Source of the DNA: Euryodendron excelsum
Taxonomy: Eukaryota > Streptophyta > Magnoliopsida > Ericales > Pentaphylacaceae
Assembly: GCA_033060915.1 (NCBI GenBank)
Contig: CM065379.1
Span: 34,654,318 to 34,718,317 of the forward strand
DNA: 64,000 nt
Direction of reading: 5' to 3'
Shown: positions 55,518 to 64,000 of the stretch, one piece after another
Numbering within the stretch: the first letter of the stretch is position 1
How the letters are laid out: the number at the start of each line of letters is the position of its first letter
Notes under the pieces: generated by a model
What the model saw: only the letters and a program-made list of their open reading frames with translations
Told to the model about the DNA's origin: nothing
The model's database searches: none
Position numbers and translations under genes: made by a program

Positions 55518-56905
55518 AGCGAATACACAAGAGCTCGAAGACGAACCCCTAAGATAGAGATGGAACTAACCCTATTCTAGAAATTCTAATGAAAAATGTA
55601 TAGGAGAGAAAGAAGCAAGAGAGAGAAGAAGGAAAAACTTACCTACGGAGGAGGACGAGGAGGAGAGGAATCACGAGAAAGAGCACCGACTAAGCGACTA
55701 ATACCAAGAAAGAGAGAGAGAGAGAGCACCGAAAGACAATAAAGAAGTAAAGGAAGAAGAAAGAAATGATTAAGACACCCAAAAAAATAGGCCAGCGAGT
55801 CCGGTCAAAAGCCCATGGGGCTTAGCGCGCCAGGGCGCGATGCAACTGCACTATGGCTCAGTGACCCCCCTTTGTGAGAGGTTTTTTTTGTTTTGTTTTT
55901 TTTGTTATAGTTAAAAAAATCACATAAAATACAAAAATAAAATACACAAAGAGTAAAGAAACATAGGGACATATAATAGAAAATCTATACACGTAATTCA
56001 TTTAACAAGACTCAAGGCTAGCACTTCATGTACTCAATGATCACAAGTCATGACTAAGATGAAAATCAGTTCAACTAACCAATAAGATGATGATGCTCAT
56101 GATTAATAGACACGGTGAGTATGTGTGGGAGCATGAGTAGAGTATTGTTAAGCCTTAAAAATGATAGTGCGAGAAACTTGAATCGATAATGTGAAAGAGA
56201 CAGCTAGCATGAGAATAGGACCGATTAAGAACTAATCATGACTTATCAATAAAAAATGCAAAGGTTTCCTCTCAAATGGATACCACCTCTCAATAGCTCA
56301 CTCTTTTAAGACCAAAGACGGCTTTCACTTTAATAAGTAAGGTAGCCTTCTCTACAACACTTCAAGCCGCTTAGAGCATTTTGGGCGAACGTTAATAGAA
56401 ACTTTCACTCTACACTCTTAGGTAGCCTTTTCCTTGGGCTAAACTGCATGAGAAATTCTTTTGAATTTTTTTTAATAATCAACTCACTCTATAAGATTCT
56501 TTTGTATTGTGACAGCATAAGAAGGAGTCAAGACATTTGTGAAATCAAGCACAAGAATAGATATGTAATCATAGGTTGTTTCATGCACGATACTCAAATA
56601 GTTCAAGACAAACAAGTATAGAACAAAAGCAAACATTTAGGCTTAACATATTTTTGCTCGATGCAAGTGCATAAGAGGGTCAAATAAACCATGGCAACCA
56701 TTAGTCACGGCAAGTAGGATAATCAATTCAAACTTAGCATGAAGAGCAAACCTTTTTTTTTCTAAAAGTATGCATTTTGAATCTATCACATGAAAACAAG
56801 TACAGAAAAGCCAAAGTATGAACAAAAGTCAAAAACAATTTTGAATCAAAAGGACAAACTTATGGACATATGTACAAATGAACAAGATGAAGATATACAA
56901 GATCA
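55518..56905. other. Spacer between pol and the envelope-position ORF
   Basis: No coding resemblance; contains (GA)n at 55708-55728. Part of the SIRE-type element. Confidence 0.5.
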
Positions 56906-57387
56906 TTCAAGAAGACAAACCCCTATTGCATTTCTAAGATTTTCAAATCGAAGAGTATCAAGGGGTTTTGTAAAGAGATCAACACATTGGTGATCGGTGT
57001 GAACATACTTAAGAGTGATGACTTTATCCTCAACGAGATCACAAATAAAATGGTGATGGATATCAATGAGTGTTGAATAGGATTTTTTGAGATATTGATT
57101 GCACTCATGTTGTCACAAAACAGGGTGACCATACCTTATTCAAAACCATAGTCAGTCAACATTTGTTTTATCCAAAGCAATTGTGTACAGTAACTACCAA
57201 CAACAATATACTCAGCTTCGGCAGTGGACAGGGAGATGGCATTTGCTTTTTGCTATACTATGCAAAAAGGTTGTTTCCTATATAAAAACACCCGTCGAAG
57301 ATGCTTTTTCTATCATCTACACACCCTGCCCAGTCTGCATCAGAAAAGCTAACAAGATTAGTATTTATGTTTAGAGAGAACCAAATA
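56906..57387 (-). pseudogene. SIRE-type RNase H, decayed
   Basis: Mixed-frame strings resembling [25 protein letters not shown] and DLFTKPLDTLRFENLR-like ends are visible between stops. These are the usual copia RNase H landmarks. Confidence 0.7.
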
Positions 57388-57738
57388 CTATATAACATAC
57401 TTAATGATTCTTTTTACAGTATTCAAATGAGACTCTTTAGGACATGATTGAAATCTAACACACACACCAACGCTGAAAGCAATATCTGGTCGACTAGTTG
57501 TCAAGTATAGCAAACTGCCAATCATGCTTCTAAACAATGTGTGCTCAACTTCCTTACTGGCTTCATCTTTACTCAACTTAGTACTAGTGCTCATGAGAGT
57601 TCTAGCATGTTTTGTTAAAGACATTCCAAACTTATTTGCCAAGTCCTTGGCATATTTAGATCGTGATATAAAGATACCAAAATTTAGTTGTTTGATTTGA
57701 AGATCGAGGAAATAATTCAATTTTCCAACCATACTCAT
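57388..57738 (-). CDS. SIRE-type reverse transcriptase, C-terminal part
   Basis: [58 protein letters not shown] and [13 protein letters not shown] are the copia RT connection region. The catalytic YVDD lies just upstream near 57809-57820 in another frame and is intact. Confidence 0.9.
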   Translation of the reverse strand: MSMVGKLNYFLDLQIKQLNFGIFISRSKYAKDLANKFGMSLTKHARTLMSTSTKLSKDEASKEVEHTLFRSMIGSLLYLTTSRPDIAFSVGVCVRFQSCPKESHLNTVKRIIKYVI

Positions 57739-57829
57739 TTCAAATTTAGCACCTATATAGGTAGCAAAAATTTAAACATGAGGGCACATATAGAATGAAA
57801 TAGAATGTCATCCACATAAATTTGTGCAA

Positions 57830-58261
57830 TCAAAATATATTTGTCCTGTCTTTTGATAAACAATGTTTTATCTGCTCCCCCTCGCGAAAAATCATTTTGC
57901 AAGAGAAAAGATGTGAGTCTTTCATACCAAGCACGGGAAGCTTGTTCAAACCATAAAGAGCCTTTTTCAATTTAAAAACATGGTTAGGCAAATGAGGATC
58001 TTCGAATCCTTTTGGTTGTTCAACAAAAACTTCCTTTAGTAGGACACCATTTAGAAAGGCACTTTTGACATTTATTTGAAATAATTTGAATTGTAAGTAA
58101 CAAGCGACGAATATCATTATTCTAATTAACTCAAATCTTACTATTGGAGCAAATGTTTCATTATAATCAATTCCTTCAACTTGCGAGTACCCTTGTGTCA
58201 CAAGTCTTGCCTTATTTCTAACCACGGTAGCATGTTCATCAGTTTTATTTTTGAAATCCAT
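57830..58261 (-). CDS. SIRE-type reverse transcriptase, N-terminal part
   Basis: VVRNKARLVTQGYSQVEGID, YNETFAPIVRFELIRIMI, FQINVKSAFLNGVLLKEVFV and HVFKLKKALYGLNKLP are the RT N-terminal blocks. The expected D-KSAFLNG reads NVKSAFLNG, so a catalytic Asp is lost. A frameshift follows KALYGL. Confidence 0.9.
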   Translation of the reverse strand: MDFKNKTDEHATVVRNKARLVTQGYSQVEGIDYNETFAPIVRFELIRIMIFVACYLQFKLFQINVKSAFLNGVLLKEVFVEQPKGFEDPHLPNHVFKLKKALYGLNKLPVLGMKDSHLFSCKMIFREGEQIKHCLSKDRTNIF

Positions 58262-58392
58262 TTGGTACCAATAACATTTGTGTTCTTAGGCCTAAGGACA
58301 AGAAACGAGACATCATTTCTAACAAATTGCTCCAATTCTTGTTGCATTGCACACACCCAATGATCATCACACAAAACATCTTTAACATTTTT

Positions 58393-58611
58393 TTATTCAG
58401 AAGTAAATGTATAGCTAGTAAAATTTACCGCATTTCTAACATGACGCCTTGTCTTCATCCTACTAGTCACCTCGCCGATAACTTGTGTGATTGGATGATT
58501 TAACTTGATTCTAGCAGATGGTTCTTTTTCCCTTGGAGTTTCAACACAAGTAGGTATTGATTCAACAAGTTGGTCTTCCTCAAATTGTTCCAAATTTCTT
58601 TCATGCTCCAT
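58393..58611 (-). CDS. SIRE-type polyprotein linker
   Basis: An acidic, Pro-containing 72-residue frame ending in TRRHVRNAVNFTSYTFTSE, the usual 'T-R-R-x-R-N' entry before RT in SIRE polyproteins. Confidence 0.7.
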   Translation of the reverse strand: MEHERNLEQFEEDQLVESIPTCVETPREKEPSARIKLNHPITQVIGEVTSRMKTRRHVRNAVNFTSYTFTSE

Positions 58612-58632
58612 TTCTAACTGATCATCAATAGA

Positions 58633-59282
58633 TTACGTAGGGACATCTAGCTCATCGTTGTTATTTCTAACCGTGTGTGAACATGAGTCATCCACTATAA
58701 CATTAGTAGATTCAGTGACAGTTAAGGTATTTAAATTATACACATGATAAGCATGACTATTAATTGAGTAGCCAAGAAATATCCGTTCATTGCTCCAGGA
58801 ATCAAACTTTTCCAATTGTTTACGATCTTTAAGGATGTAACATTTATTCCCAAAAACTTAGAAGTATTTCATATTTGGCTTTTTACTATTCCATATTTCA
58901 TATGGAGTTTTTCTTGAACCGAGTCTTAAGTAAACTCTGTTAATCACATAACATGTAATATTGACAGCTTCTGTCCAAAATTTGATTGGAATAGACTTGC
59001 TATGGAGCATTACACTAGCCATTTCCTGAATAACATAGTTCTTTCTTTCAATATCTCCATTTTGTTGTGGAGTCTTAAAAGCTAAAAACTCATGCCTTAT
59101 CCCCTATACATCACAGAAATTAGCATAATATGAGTTCTCAAATTTCTTACCATGGTCAGTTCTTATTTGAACAATAAATTCAATTTTTCAGTTCTTTTCA
59201 GTCTATAACTTGTTACATATCAAATGTGACAGAATTTTTTCTAATAAAATTAACCCAAGTAAATTTAGAATAGTCATCCACA
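58633..59282 (-). CDS. SIRE-type integrase C-terminal part (broken frame)
   Basis: FDSWSNERIFLGYSINSHAY, HVYNLNTLTVTESTNVIVDD form the integrase C-terminal/GKGYF-like end (58633-58815). Upstream to 59282 come mixed-frame integrase core remnants, with VDDYSKFTWVNFIRKNS just before the solo LTR insertion. Confidence 0.75.
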
Positions 59283-59439
59283 GCAACTGTAAGCACCCCA
59301 TTTTTGCCCACTTGGCAATTTTCGAGCTGACCAAGCTCACTTTCACACATCATATGCATATTTAGACTCTAAGCCCGCCTTTTTAACTTGAATTTAGTCC
59401 ATCAGTCGCTTCTCAGGCCTGTAGGGCCCACTTGAAGCT

Positions 59440-59950
59440 AAATGACCGTATTGCCCCTCGGCATCCGAACGCCCCGGGAACCACACCGGCTCTGGGTATC
59501 AAACCGGTAACCTCCCGAGAATACTTCTTATTGTATTCTCAATCCTCCTTTATCTTTTCGGCTCATTCCGAGTCAGTTCCGGCCAACCCGGTACAAAATG
59601 ATCGTTTTGCCCCTAGTGGGTCGGTCTCCTTTTTTGACCACATTGGCTCTGGGTATCAAACCGGTAACCTCCTGAGACTACTTTTTATAGTGTTCTCAAC
59701 CTTCCTTTACCTTTTCGGATCATTTCGAGTCAGTTCCGGCAAACCCGGTACAAAATAACCGTTTTGCCCCTAGTGGGCCGGTCTCCTTTTCCGACCACGC
59801 CGGCTCTGGGAATCAAACCGGCAACCTCTAGGAACATTCTAAATAATGTTTCCAGATCCCAAGTCTTCTTCCGGGATAATCCGAGTCTGTCCCAGCAGTT
59901 TCCCGGTCCGATTGACCGTTTTGCCCCTAAGGGCCCGGTCAACCTTTCTG
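59440..59950 (+). repeat. Tandem repeats, about 150-165-base unit, about 3.2 copies
   Basis: Repeated GACCGTTTTGCCCCTAG, CGGCTCTGGGTATCAAACC and TCCGAGTCAGTTCCGG, with starts near 59445, 59608, 59757 and 59923. Confidence 0.9.
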
Positions 59951-60180
59951 ACTCATCTTATCCTCATTTATCAAGTCAAATACCTCTGGGATACTATTTT
60001 AAGTGTTCCCGCTCTTTTTCGGCCTTCCGGGTCATCCCCGATCTGCCAAAATCCTTCCCGGACTTTCCGGAGTCACTCCTAGTGAAGCCAGGCTAAAAAT
60101 TGCATGGTAGTCATTAGTACAGGCGCCCAAATCTAGTCAAAGATACGTTGCTTGCTGACCTTAAACATTTCCTAATTGGC

Positions 60181-60281
60181 TGGTGCCACTAGTAGTGGCG
60201 CTAAGCCAAAAAATGGTCTGGCGCCACTAGGAGTGGCGCCAGTGTAAAATTTGGCCTGGTGCCACTGCAACAGGCGCCAGG
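60181..60281. repeat. Three GGTGCCACT/AGTGGCGCC palindromes
   Basis: The central one (60218-60242) is perfect: arms CTGGCGCCACT and AGTGGCGCCAG around AGG. Flanking copies at 60181-60202 and 60256-60280 are imperfect. Confidence 0.9.
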
Positions 60282-60899
60282 GTTGTCCAACTTCTATAAA
60301 TACAGAGCCTCATTCAATATGAAAGGGGTCTGCAAACTTAACCTAAAAATCATATATTTCGATATACAGAGTTCGAGCACCTCCAAAACCCTAGTTTCCT
60401 TAGGTTTTCCAAACCCTAGCCACCCTACACAAACCCTAGCCTCCTATACACTTATACACTCCCCCATACACTCATACATTAGCCTTCAACCATCCTTTGA
60501 AGACTTGAAGAGCTGTCATCTAAAACTTGAAGATAACCCTTGAAGGTTGAAGAAGAAGATCAAGACGAAGACCGAAGATTGAAGACAAGCAAGGCGCGCA
60601 AAATAAAGAAGACATACGGTAGGCTTTCTATTTAAATTTTCGCACTTTCCCCCTCTCTCTTCTCTCTCCTAACCCACTTGGGTTTTTTCTATTTTAATCC
60701 CCCATCTTTTTCCCCCCCTTTCTTTGCATGCTTGAAACATGGGGATTCCCGGTCCATGTGTAGGATTGGGCTATTGAAGAGTCACCGTGTCGGGGGCTTT
60801 CTTCTAGTCTAACCAGAGACCACGTGGGTCCGGCCCCTTTGATTATGTGGTGAAGCCTTAACCTTGTATGTTCACGACCCCAAATTGCATTGTGCATAT

Positions 60900-63290
60900 C
60901 ATAGTCTTGCATCTTCCAAAAACCGTTTTCAAAGTTGTTTTCCAAATCGTTTTCAAACTTGTTTTCAAAATTGCATCAAAATCTCTTTTTCAAAAACTTG
61001 TTTTCAAAACCACAATTCTAGGGTGATTCTAGCCTCTCCATGGCTAGGGTTGCTTTAGGAAAGTGTTACATTAAAAGTGACATTTTTGGTCTATATTTTC
61101 AAATCTTATTGTTTTCCAAAACCACTTTCTTAAAGTGGTTCTAGCCCTCTTATGGTTAGAATCGCTTTAGGAAAGTGAGACGTTTTCATACTTTCCAAAA
61201 AACTCTCTCTTCAAAAATCTCTTCCTAAAAATCTCTTTTTTAACATACTTTCTTAAAACTCTCCTCTTCAAAATTGTTTTCAAAAACTCCCTTCCAAAAT
61301 CTAATTTTTTTTTTTGCAAAACTCTCTTTTTCAACTCCTCTCCAAAATCTTTTCCTCAAAATTCACTTTCTAAAAACACTCCCTAGATTTACCTTCCTGA
61401 AAACTCTCTCCAAAAACCTTTCTAAAAAACTCTCTTTCCAAAATCTTCCTTCTAGAAATTTCCTCTCTAGGATTTTTTTTCTAAAATCTACGTTTCTAAA
61501 AACACACTTTCCAAAACTCCTTCTCTTTAAAATCTTTTTTCAAAAACTCCCTCTTCAAATTCACTTTCCAAAAGTCCCTCCCTAGGATTCCCTTCTAGAA
61601 AACCTTCGTTTCTAAAAACGCACTTTCCAAAAACTCTTTCCTTAAAGTCCAAGTCAAGCCCTAGAACCCACAATTAGGAAACCCTAATTTTCTTTTCAAA
61701 AACATGGTTTTCAAACTTTGCCCCAAACCTAGGTTTCCAAAACCACTTGTTTTCACGTCCAGATGATACACGTTTCCAAAACCTATCTTCTACGTCGAAA
61801 CTATAATTTTCCAAAACTAGGGTTTCTAGAATCTCCCTTTCCAAATCCTTACCAAATCCAGTCTTCCCTTTAGGAAACCAAATCAAATCTCCCCGTTTAG
61901 GAAACTAGATCCTATCCTCCGTCTTTGGAAACAAAATCAAACCTTTCCTTTTAGAAACAAAATCCAATCCCTTTCCAATCCGAATCTTTCCTAATTCAAA
62001 TCCTTCCTAAACTTTTCTTTCCTAAATCTTAAGTTTCCAAAACTTGAACATAAAAATCTTTCTTAAGTTTTAAAACTCAACTTTCAAATCTTTCCTAATC
62101 CAACCCTTTCCTAATTCAACCCCCTTCCCAAATCTTAACTTTCCAAATTCAAGTTTTCAAACTTTTCCTAACCTCAAACCTTTTCTAATATCAAGATTTT
62201 CTAAAACTCTAAGACTTTCTAAATCTTAAACTTTCTAAATTTCAAATCTTTCCAAATTCAAAACTTTCTAAATTTGAAACTTTCTCAAGTTAAATCTTTC
62301 TAAACCTAAATCTCTCCAAAATTCTAAACTTTCCAAAACTTCAACATCTTTCCAAATCTAAGACTTTTCTAAACTCAAAACTTTCTTAATTCAAACATTT
62401 CCTAAATTGAAAACTTTCCTTTTTCAAACCTTTCCCAAAACGAAACTTCTTATTTTCAAAACTTCCTTGTTTTCAAAACTTCCCAAATTCAAAACTTCCC
62501 TTTTTCAAACATTCCAAAATTCAAAACTTTCTTAATTTGAAACTTTTCAAATTCTAAACCTTTCTCAAACTAAACTTTTCTTAATTCAAAACATTTCTAA
62601 ATTCAATACTTTCCCATTTCAAAACTTTCTTAAAGTTGAAAACTTTCTTAAACCTAAAACTTTCCTAATTCAAAACTTTTCAAAAATGAAACTTTCCTAA
62701 TTCGAAACTTTCTTAAATCGGACTTTTCCTAATTCGAACATCTCCTAAAATCTAACCTTTCCAAATCTTCCAAGTCAAGTCAAATCTTTCCTAAGTCTCT
62801 TCTCTTTCCTAAGTCTAGGTTTTCTCAAACCTTCTCTTTTTCAAAACAAGTCCAAATCTATCTCTTCAAATCAAAGTCCAATCTTCTCAATTTCAATTTT
62901 CAATCTCCTCTTCTAATCTCAAATCGAATCCAATTTTCAATTCAATCTCTTTCTTCCAATCCAATCTCTCTCTTCAAATCAATCTCTTTTCAATCGGACT
63001 CCAGTCCGAACTACGATTGACCTGATTCCCCCAAAGGGATACGTAGGCAACCTTCATAGGTGCGGTTACAATACTTTTCAAACTTTCAATTCCACCCTCA
63101 TGGGTGCGGTTTCCAAAATTTTTTCAAATCTCAAATTCCCATCTACTTTCAAACTTTCTATTTTCAAATTTCTATTTTCAAATTTTTAAACTTTTCAAAT
63201 CTATTTTCAAATCAAATTAATTTCAAATCAATCTCTTTCCAAATCTATTTTTCAATTCTCTTCTATTGCACTTGCATATCATGCATCATG
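60900..63290 (+). repeat. 2.4-kb pyrimidine-biased array of TTTCCAAAA-like units
   Basis: Almost the whole stretch is made of short variants (TTTCCAAAAC, TTTCTAAAAC, TTTTCAAACT, CTTCCTAAAT) about 10-14 bases apart. Open frames in it (rich in Lys, Phe, Leu, Ser, Asn) are artefacts. It sits inside the giant solo LTR. Confidence 0.85.
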
Positions 63291-63826
63291 TTAGTTTCTT
63301 TTTAACCATTGTTTTTCTAAAATAGATAGGATTGAACTATAGTTAGTTAAAGACTCTCATAGGTGAATCTAGGGTAGATTGACATGTAGGTACCGAAAGG
63401 GCGGGGTAGGGTGATAGCTTAGTGCGTCTTCCCTACACGTAACCAACCTCCGAACCTAGATCACTGATTTCAAAGACCAAAAGGAGTTATTTTTCTAAAA
63501 ATGGCTAAATGTTTTCCAAAGGTTGCCAAACAACCCGTTTTCCTAAAAAAAAACTCTCTCTTGAGGATGTTTTCCAAAATCGTTTTCCAAAATCCCTAAG
63601 TGTAGTCTTCGGATTATTCTTAGTTTTTAGGTAACCTAACTCACCTTAATCAAGTCAGGTGGCGACTCCAAATCTTTTTCAAAAGCCCTTTATTCAAACC
63701 TATTTTTCAATTCAAACCTAGTCGCACTCATTCTTTTAGGAGGGTGAGTTCTAACGAGAGAGTACAACATTTTTCCCACCTGTGTGAGTATTTCTCGAGT
63801 GCGAAAAATCTGGGCGCGACAGCAAC

Positions 63827-64000
63827 AAAAATGTACTTCTTACCTCTGATACTTTCAGTGCGAGTTGGTCTCATAAGGTCCATATGAACAAGTTCTAATG
63901 GACTTTTGGTAGCAAGACGCTTTCACTATTTGTGGGAAGTTCGTATTTGTTTACCCAATTGACAAGGTCCACACACAACATTCAAAGGTTTTTTCAGTTT
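63827..64000 (-). CDS. SIRE-type integrase N-terminal part, continues beyond the window
   Basis: The minus-strand reading gives CGPCQLGKQ (the CX2C of the integrase zinc domain), SPLELVHMDLMRPTRTESI and RGKKYIFVAV, which runs into the core after the solo LTR is removed. One stop lies after the CX2C. The first catalytic Asp (HMDL) is present. Confidence 0.85.

Larger units (their letters stand above)
59288..63821. mobile_element. Giant solo LTR (4.5 kb, Tat/Ogre-like)
   Basis: TGTAAGCACCCC...GGGCGCGACA with a perfect GCAAC duplication (59283-59287, 63822-63826); removing it rejoins the integrase codons FVAV and DDYSKFTW. It contains CCTGATTCCCCCAAAGGGAT, ACGTAGGCAACC (63020-63055) and GGTGGCGACTCCAAAT (63659-63674), blocks I recognise in large gypsy (Tat/Ogre) LTRs. 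There is no coding region. Called a solo LTR because one terminus pair and no internal domain exist. Confidence 0.75.
52494..64000 (-). mobile_element. SIRE-type Ty1/copia retrotransposon, 3' part, runs off the window
   Basis: Minus-strand order from the window end: integrase, reverse transcriptase, RNase H, an additional ORF in the envelope position, polypurine tract, 3' LTR. The polypurine tract GGCCAAAGGGGGAGAT joins TGTTAGGTTTATTGG, a junction typical of SIRE elements. Gag, protease and the 5' LTR would lie beyond 64000. A solo LTR (59288-63821) is inserted in the integrase. Frames are broken, so the copy is inactive. Confidence 0.85.

Noticed and set aside
59432..60096. Overlapping 108-110-residue frames
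   Set aside because: They follow the 150-165-base tandem repeats and change with each unit; not a conserved protein.
61274..61585. Phe/Leu/Lys-rich 103-residue frame
   Set aside because: Lies in the TTTCCAAAA-like array; low complexity.

Overview
This is nuclear DNA from a flowering plant, most likely a eudicot: intron-bearing plant gene families, AT-rich intergenic DNA and dense LTR retrotransposons, MITEs, hAT elements and SINEs. There is no rRNA, tRNA gene, CRISPR or operon structure. I cannot name the species. Three protein genes are supported. (1) An intron-free NF-YC transcription-factor CDS at 928-1716 (+), probably with UTR introns. (2) A minus-strand gene for an alpha-crystallin-domain protein of the IDM2/IDM3 type (anti-silencing / active DNA demethylation), with 5' exons at 27799-27118 and 26946-26778 and its last exon at 8253-8003. 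(3) A four-exon NPH3/RPT2-family gene at 39343-41852 (+). Almost everything else is mobile-element DNA. || Layout: 1-900 flank of NF-YC; 928-3320 NF-YC and putative 3' UTR; 4400-7075 a short-LTR, TRIM-like element without coding capacity; 8003-27827 the IDM-like gene, whose last intron (8254-26777, 18.5 kb) is filled by nested elements. The outermost is a non-coding LARD-like element bounded by LTRs 8718-9498 and 25750-26468. It holds a gag-protease-only LTR element (11239-14361) and a decayed Ty1-copia (15594-24775). The copia in turn holds two solo LTRs (19446-20913 and 21855-24060). Each inner insertion has its own target-site duplication. || 27828-32499 is intergenic. 32508-33359 is a hAT element with an 8-bp duplication. 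33386-35807 is a solo LTR containing a hAT-like element that contains a Harbinger-like MITE. 36047-36975 has SINE remnants. 37550-38750 is a duplicated promoter-proximal segment upstream of the NPH3-family gene. 41853-52493 is repeat-rich intergenic DNA (LTR fragments, MITEs, tandem duplications). 52494-64000 is the 3' portion of a minus-strand SIRE-type Ty1-copia (3' LTR, envelope-position ORF, RT, integrase), split by a 4.5-kb solo LTR (59288-63821). || The most interesting point is the IDM-like gene: two exon blocks 18.5 kb apart join in phase across a canonical GT...AG pair, and the intron between them is a four-level transposon nest. The gene family acts in protecting DNA from methylation, so the copy may depend on, or be damaged by, intronic heterochromatin. 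It also carries a one-base frameshift near its N terminus, so it may be a decaying copy.
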